Origin: JBAXEO01 sp963789515
Lineage (GTDB): Bacteria; Actinomycetota; Coriobacteriia; Anaerosomatales; JAAXUF01
Reading direction: 5' to 3'
Assembly: GCA_963789515.1 (NCBI GenBank)
Contig: CAWBKW010000002.1
Location: 186,001-250,000 of the forward strand
DNA length: 64,000 nt
Shown piece after piece: positions 59,442 to 64,000 of the stretch. Each line of letters opens with the position of its first letter. Position 1 is the first letter of the stretch. The notes below the pieces were generated by a model. That model did no database searches. It was not told where the DNA came from and saw only the letters and a list, made by a program, of their open reading frames with translations. The position numbers were made by a program, and so were the translations under genes.

Positions 59442-60285
59442 GTGGGAAGGTTCCGAAGCCGCGCCGCCAAGGTCCCCGGCCTTCGCGCTGTGTACAATTG
59501 GCTGAGAGCCTTCATACGGCTTGGAGCTGACGGGGCCCGACTGACAGCGCTGGATCACGATTTTCGGCACAGGACCGATGCCGACATACCGGTGACCACT
59601 TCCTTCGCTGTATCTGTGATGGTCTTCCTCACCGAGTCAGCCCCGATGAACTTCGCCGGCCGGACGCCCTCTACCTCGCGTTCGAAGACGAGTTCTACGA
59701 CACGGACGTCGTGGCGCAGAAGCAGACTGTGTACCTGCCGTATCTCGAGACGCTGCTTGCTGAGGGCTCAGACGCTCGAGTAGTCGACCTGGGCTGCGGT
59801 CGCGGTGAGTTCCTGCGGATCCTGCGGGCGTCCGGCATCGAGGCAGTCGGAGTTGAAATTAACCGGCAGGAAGTCGAGAACCTTCGGCAGGATGGCTTCA
59901 ACGTCGTGCTGGAGGACGCGAACGGCTACCTCTCATCGTGCGAGGACGAGTCACTTGCCGCACTCGCAACCCTACAGGTGGTCGAGCACGTCGAGGTTGG
60001 GTACTTGAGGGACTTGCTTGACTTGGCCGCCCGCAAGCTCCGTCCGGTCAAGGCGGCATTCATAGTCGAGACGCCCAACCCGAGGTGTCTGGCCGTGCAT
60101 GGGACGTTCTTCAACGACCTGACGCATGTCCGGCTCTATCCCGCTGACACTCTGCGCTTCTACCTGTCGCAGCTAGGATTCACGGAGTTCGAGGTCGTGT
60201 ACACCTCTCCGTGCCCTGTCGAGTACCGTATCCCGGAGCGCCCGAATGCAACTACATGGACTACGGCCTCATTGCACGGCGGTAG
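59442..60285 (+). CDS. SAM methyltransferase of the glycan-cluster type (two indels)
   Basis: About 280 residues. The N-terminal part (GRFRSRAAKVPGLRAVYNWL) is a basic, helical leader as in methyltransferases of O-antigen clusters. A frame change near 59660 leads to YLAFEDEFYDTD, QTVYLPYLETLL, VVDLGCGRGEFLRILRASGI (SAM site) and LATLQVVEHVEVGYLRDLLD. A -1 near 60246 gives the natural end CNYMDYGLIARR with stop 60285. GTG 59442 has GGAGGAGGG upstream. It may methylate the chain end, as WbdD-like proteins do; this is a guess. Confidence 0.75.
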
Positions 60286-60368
60286 GACAGATGAGCGATT
60301 CGAGACGGTTGTAGGAACGCCGGGATCTGAGGTCCACGGCAGGTGACCGAGGGATCGGAGGGAGCAAG

Positions 60369-61688
60369 GTGATCCAGCGCGGGCTGAACCTGTACGGGCA
60401 TCTGAGCTCTAGCGTCGGTCTCGGAGCTGCGGCTCGGAATACTGCCCACGCTCTTGGCGCTTTGGGGATACCTTTCGATACAGTGAACGTGGTGTCAATG
60501 CCCCCGCCTCGCCAGCAGCCCATGGGCGCTGACTCTACACGTCTTGGAGGCGGGCGTCAGGCCGAGATACGAATCAACCTGTTCCACACGAACCCCCCAG
60601 AGATCCGAAGCCTGCTGAACAGTCCGAGCATTGCCTCGATACCTCTGCAGCGGTTCAACGCCGCGGTGCCGTTCTGGGAGCTTTCCGAGCTTCCTCCGTC
60701 CTGGGTCGACTGTCTTGACGCCATGGATGCCGTCTTGGCCCCGAGCCTGTTCTTGCAGCGCATGGTCGAACGCACCATGTCTGACATGCCCGTGCTGCAT
60801 TTTCCGCAGGGGATTCATCTTCCGCGAGACATTCGTATCGACCGCGGACGGTGGGGCATGGGCGCGGACGAAGTAGTCTTCGTTTGCAGCTTCGACCTGC
60901 AAAGCGACATGACGCGCAAGAACCCTCTCGGAGTCATTGCAGCGTTCCGTAGGGCTTTTGGAGAGCACGACGCCGCGCGACTCATCGTCCGCGTGAACCA
61001 TGCCGAGAGTGCGAATCTCAAGAGCGACATGGAGGCTCTGAAGCGGGAGGCTGGCGGCGCCGTCCAGCTCCTTCTTGGACCTCTTTCCTTCGACGACGTT
61101 CTGTCGCTCTATGCGAGTGCGGATGTCTACGTGTCCCTCCATCGAGCCGAGGGACTTGGCCTAGGAATGCTTGAGGCGATGGCGCTGGGCAAGCCGGTGA
61201 TCGCCACGGCGTATTCAGGCAACATGGACTTCATGGACGAGGACACAGCAGTGCTCGTGGGACTACCGGTTGGTCGGCCGGTAAAGCCGAGCCGCGCCTA
61301 CGACCTCTCCGTAGTGGGTGAGAACCAGCAGTGGGCGGAGCCGGATATCGATCAGGGTTCAGCCGCGATGCGCAAGCTGTACCGAGACGCGGCACTCCGC
61401 GACCGTCTAGGTGCGTCTGCAAGAGCGAAAGCTCTGGAGGTGAATGATGCGCATTCGGGCGGCGCCGTGTTCGAGCAACTGCGCGCGGTAGCAGAGCAGA
61501 TGCCTCCGAGCCAGCGACACAAACGCGCTCGCCAGGCGCTCTTGGCCGCTGGTCGCCGCGAGGCCGTTCGTCGCAAGGTAGTGGCCGGCTTGCGGACACT
61601 GCGGCTGAAGCCTCCAGCGCCTGTCGACGAGAGGTCCCCGATCGACCCGGTCGTGACGGGCCCCAACGGGCTCGGTTCATCCGGTTAG
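60369..61688 (+). CDS. GT4 glycosyltransferase, amplified type A, copy 3
   Basis: The only type A copy with an intact frame: 439 residues. LNLYGHLSSSVGLGAAARNT, IRINLFHTNPPEIRSLL, NAAVPFWELSELPPSWVDCL, VLAPSLFLQRMVE and HFPQGIHLPRDIRIDRGRWG form the acceptor half. FDLQSDMTRKNPLGVIAAFR, LYASADVYVSLHRAEGLGLG and TAYSGNMDFMDEDTAVLVGL form the donor half. The tail is basic and Pro-rich. GTG 60369 has GGAGGGAG upstream. Its composition is lower in GC than copies 1 and 2. Confidence 0.88.
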   Translation: MIQRGLNLYGHLSSSVGLGAAARNTAHALGALGIPFDTVNVVSMPPPRQQPMGADSTRLGGGRQAEIRINLFHTNPPEIRSLLNSPSIASIPLQRFNAAVPFWELSELPPSWVDCLDAMDAVLAPSLFLQRMVERTMSDMPVLHFPQGIHLPRDIRIDRGRWGMGADEVVFVCSFDLQSDMTRKNPLGVIAAFRRAFGEHDAARLIVRVNHAESANLKSDMEALKREAGGAVQLLLGPLSFDDVLSLYASADVYVSLHRAEGLGLGMLEAMALGKPVIATAYSGNMDFMDEDTAVLVGLPVGRPVKPSRAYDLSVVGENQQWAEPDIDQGSAAMRKLYRDAALRDRLGASARAKALEVNDAHSGGAVFEQLRAVAEQMPPSQRHKRARQALLAAGRREAVRRKVVAGLRTLRLKPPAPVDERSPIDPVVTGPNGLGSSG

Positions 61689-61798
61689 CGACCGTCGGTG
61701 ATAGTGGCGTCGCTGCAGAGCTGCAACGCGCTGGGCGGGCATCCTGCAGCGGTGCTCTGCTATATTCTTCCGACCGAACGCTGAGCAAGGGATACTGC

Positions 61799-63142
61799 GT
61801 GACCATGCGCGCACTCATCACCGGAATCGCCTGTCACGGCTGCGCGCGTGAGCTAGCGTTCGCCTTGGGCCGGCTCGACCGAATCGCCCCAGATGCAGGC
61901 GAAACCCTCAACTACGAGCTCTACGGTCATTTCGACATCCCCTGCGGGCTGAAGGTCAGTGCCGAGAACAGCGCACGCCATCTGGCCGAGCGTGGGAGCG
62001 CGTACGCCAGCATAGCGTCAGACGCTCCGTGATCAGCGCGGGACCCCCGCTGCCCGCGGGACGAACGGTGAATCTCTTCCACATCAACCCCTACGAGTTC
62101 CGCGCTGCGCTTGCCTTCCCGCACGAGGATCCGCGCTTCGAGGACCGCCTCAACGTCTGCGTGCCGTTCTGGGAACTTCCTCGGGTGCCGGACTTCTGGC
62201 TGCCGGTGCTGGGCAACATGGATCTTGTCTTGGCACCGACGCGATTCGTTGCCGACGCGGTGCGCGCCGACCTGCCCGATCTTCCGCTCAGGTTCATCCC
62301 GCAAGGGGTGGATGTCCCCGACGACATCCGGCCTGACCGCGATCGGTTCGGTCTCCCGGCAGGACGCCCTGATCTACGGCACCAGCTTCGCCGCCGAGGC
62401 GGTCATCGAGCGCAAGAATCCCTGGGCGACGATCAAGGCCTTCCGCCAGGCGTTCCCCACCGAGCAGGATGTGCGGCTCGTCGTGCGGGCCAGCCCCGGC
62501 GACGTGGCCGATCCCCGTCCGCTCTGGGACAAGCTCAGGGACTACGCGGAGCACGACGAGCGGGTCATCATTCCCGAGCAGAAGCTCGACTATCGCGACG
62601 TGTTGTCGCTCTACGCGAGCCTCGACGTCTACGTGTCGTTGCATCGCTCTGAGGGACTCGGCCTGGGCATGATGGAGTCGATGACGATGGGCGTGCCCGT
62701 GATTGCCACGGGCTGGTCCGGCAACATGGACTTCACCACCTCCGACAACTCGCTCTTGGTCGACTACGAGCTCAAGCCGATCGATGTCGACCCCGCGAGT
62801 CCGTACGGGCAGAGGGTCATGTCGTCGGTTGAATCCTGGGCGGAGGCCGACGTCAACGACGCCGCGGCCAAGATGCGCCTGCTCTACGACGACCCGGCAC
62901 TGAGGGTTCGACTCGGCGAGCAAGCGAAGCGCGACATGGCTGAACGGCGCAGAATGGTCGAGCGGGCTGACTTCGTTGGCGAGGTTCGGGAGTTCTACGA
63001 TTCGCATCCTGTCGAAAGCAGCGAGCACCAGGCGAAGGCCCGTGCGTTGCGGGGCATCGAACGCTACGAGCGACTACGCTATCCCTACTACGAATCCCGT
63101 CGCCTCATGGGCAATACCCTCCGGAAGCTGGGACTACGGTGA
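61799..63142 (+). CDS. GT4 glycosyltransferase, amplified type A, copy 4, with extra N-terminus (two or more indels)
   Basis: About 445 residues. After an unusual start (MTMRALITGIACHGCA) the family begins at about residue 37 with LNYELYGHFDIPCGLKVSAE. VNLFHINPYEFRAALAF, NVCVPFWELPRVPDFWLPVL, VLAPTRFVADAVRADLP, IERKNPWATIKAFRQAFP, LYASLDVYVSLHRSEGLGLG and TGWSGNMDFTTSDNSLLVDY follow. The tail ends RRLMGNTLRKLGLR, as in copy 2. Frame changes near 62025 and 62362 split it. The first 33 bases match the gmd start closely. The stop overlaps the next GTG. Confidence 0.8.
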
Positions 63143-63378
63143 ACGACCGGGTCGACCGCATAGCTCGCGAAGCCGTCGAGCGACGACTGTCAGACCGGTA
63201 CGTGAACCTCGCCACGGACGATGCTCGCGCGGCCTTCATCGGCACGCGCCGTCGTTCCAGCTTGAGGGCGGCCGTCGCGAGCAAGGCGCTGGGCATGTGG
63301 CCGCGAATCAAGGCGATTCCGGTTCTTGGCGCGGTCGCCTACCGTGCGTTCACGTGGCTTCGAAAGTCAGGTGGGTGA
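63139..63378 (+). CDS. Small conserved protein ahead of a type B glycosyltransferase, copy 2
   Basis: Protein of 79 residues, basic and helical, beginning VNDRVDRIAREAVERRLSDR and ending with the element IKAIPVLGAVAYRAFTWLRK. This matches in position, size and end motif the small protein at 43174 (LPVVGPAARGVYQRI). It overlaps the type A stop by 4 bases and ends 1 base before the type B GTG, so all three genes form one unit here. The function is unknown. Confidence 0.6.
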   Translation: MNDRVDRIAREAVERRLSDRYVNLATDDARAAFIGTRRRSSLRAAVASKALGMWPRIKAIPVLGAVAYRAFTWLRKSGG

Positions 63379-63379
63379 C

Positions 63380-64000
63380 GTGCGCATCGCGTGGCTCACG
63401 CCGCTGTCTGCCAAGACCGGCATATCCAAGTACTCGCTGTCCGCGGCGTTGGCGGTCTCGCGCTTGGCTGATGTTGATGTGTGGACCACGCCGCGCGCGG
63501 ACGACCTCCGGACCAGTCTGCCCGTGCGCGACCTGAGCGACCCCAACGCGGTCGCCGATCTGTCGGGCTACGACCACGTCGTGTACAACCTCGGGAACAA
63601 CCCCAACATGCACGCCGACATCTTCGACGCGTACACGCGCAACCCAGGCGTCGTGATTCTGCATGACAAGACCATGGCGCACTTCATGAGGGTCTACTAC
63701 ACGGTACTGCACTCCGACCCTCGCCGGTACAGCGATCTGCTGGCCTACTACTGTGGGGCCGAAGTGGGCGCGCGGGCGTATCGGCAGATTCTCGGGCTGG
63801 AAGGCCAGATAGGCGATGTTCCGCTCTTGGAGCCCTGTCTTTGGAACGCGACGGGCGTGGTGGTTCACTCCGAGGACGCACTGACGCTCGTCGACCGCTA
63901 TCCCGGATTGATGCCCGTGACCAGCATCGATCTTCCCTTCTACCTGCCCACCGAATCCTCCGAACCGAGCGCACATCGGGCATCGCTGGGCATCGACCCC
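63380..64000 (+). CDS. GT4 glycosyltransferase, type B, copy 2 (runs off the window)
   Basis: The first 207 residues of a paralogue of the gene at 43404. RIAWLTPLSAKTGISKYSLS, DHVVYNLGNNPNMHADIFDA, GVVILHDKTMAHFMRVYY and LWNATGVVVHSEDALTLVDR align with copy 1 along its acceptor domain. The donor domain lies beyond the window end. GTG 63380 follows the small protein stop by one base. Confidence 0.85.
   Translation, partial: MRIAWLTPLSAKTGISKYSLSAALAVSRLADVDVWTTPRADDLRTSLPVRDLSDPNAVADLSGYDHVVYNLGNNPNMHADIFDAYTRNPGVVILHDKTMAHFMRVYYTVLHSDPRRYSDLLAYYCGAEVGARAYRQILGLEGQIGDVPLLEPCLWNATGVVVHSEDALTLVDRYPGLMPVTSIDLPFYLPTESSEPSAHRASLGIDP

Overview
The window looks like a high-GC Gram-positive chromosome, most likely an anaerobic Actinomycetota lineage of the Coriobacteriia type. 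This is inferred from base composition, GTG/TTG starts, gene families and the heme gene set; no marker gene settles it. Line 49801-49860 counts 51 G/C in 60 bases, while line 54901-54960 in the surface-sugar region counts 34 in 60. One tRNA-Ala is present. I saw no rRNA, IS element, integrase or CRISPR array.

Region 1 (1-5.5 kb) holds housekeeping and regulatory genes: a PhoR/PhoB-like two-component pair, type III pantothenate kinase, a tRNA nucleotidyltransferase-family protein, and a regulator/unknown-enzyme pair with a palindromic operator-like site in front.

Region 2 (5.5-25.7 kb) is a heme and cytochrome c supercluster. ccmE-F-A-B-C-D (System I cytochrome c maturation) run into a CcsA/HemX-like protein, precorrin-2 dehydrogenase, a short-chain dehydrogenase, hemA-hemC-hemD, then hemB, a radical SAM protein best read as AhbD heme synthase, a small AhbA/B-like protein and hemL. 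No hemE, hemN/F, hemG/Y or hemH is seen. With SirC, AhbD and the Ahb-like gene this suggests that heme is made from siroheme and loaded onto apocytochromes by the Ccm system. hemA has a structured leader, and the ccm and hemA promoters share a -10/start motif.

Region 3 (21.8-64 kb) is a very large cell-surface polysaccharide region. Its sugar-nucleotide genes are galU, manC, fcl, two gmd copies, rmlA/C/B/D, and a CDP-hexose branch (rfbF, rfbG, C-methyltransferase, epimerase, reductase). It also holds many glycosyltransferases, membrane sugar-transfer proteins (GtrA, a DPM1/ArnC-like and an ArnT-like protein), an O-acyltransferase, an MsbA/PglK-like ABC flippase, a Wzx-like flippase, and several SAM methyltransferases. 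It is rich in paralogues: four copies of one glycosyltransferase type, two copies of a [small protein + second glycosyltransferase] pair, and a tandem duplication of a [methyltransferase, convergent wzx] unit whose first wzx is an eroded remnant.

Many conserved genes between 26.7 and 63 kb carry single-base indels relative to the frame their family requires, while hemA, hemC, hemD, hemB, hemL, ccmF and galU are intact. Most are +1 insertions in very GC-rich sequence, several of them a C after ACG; those in the lower-GC stretch after 54.6 kb are mostly -1. They look like consensus errors, so the affected genes are given as whole genes with the indels noted.
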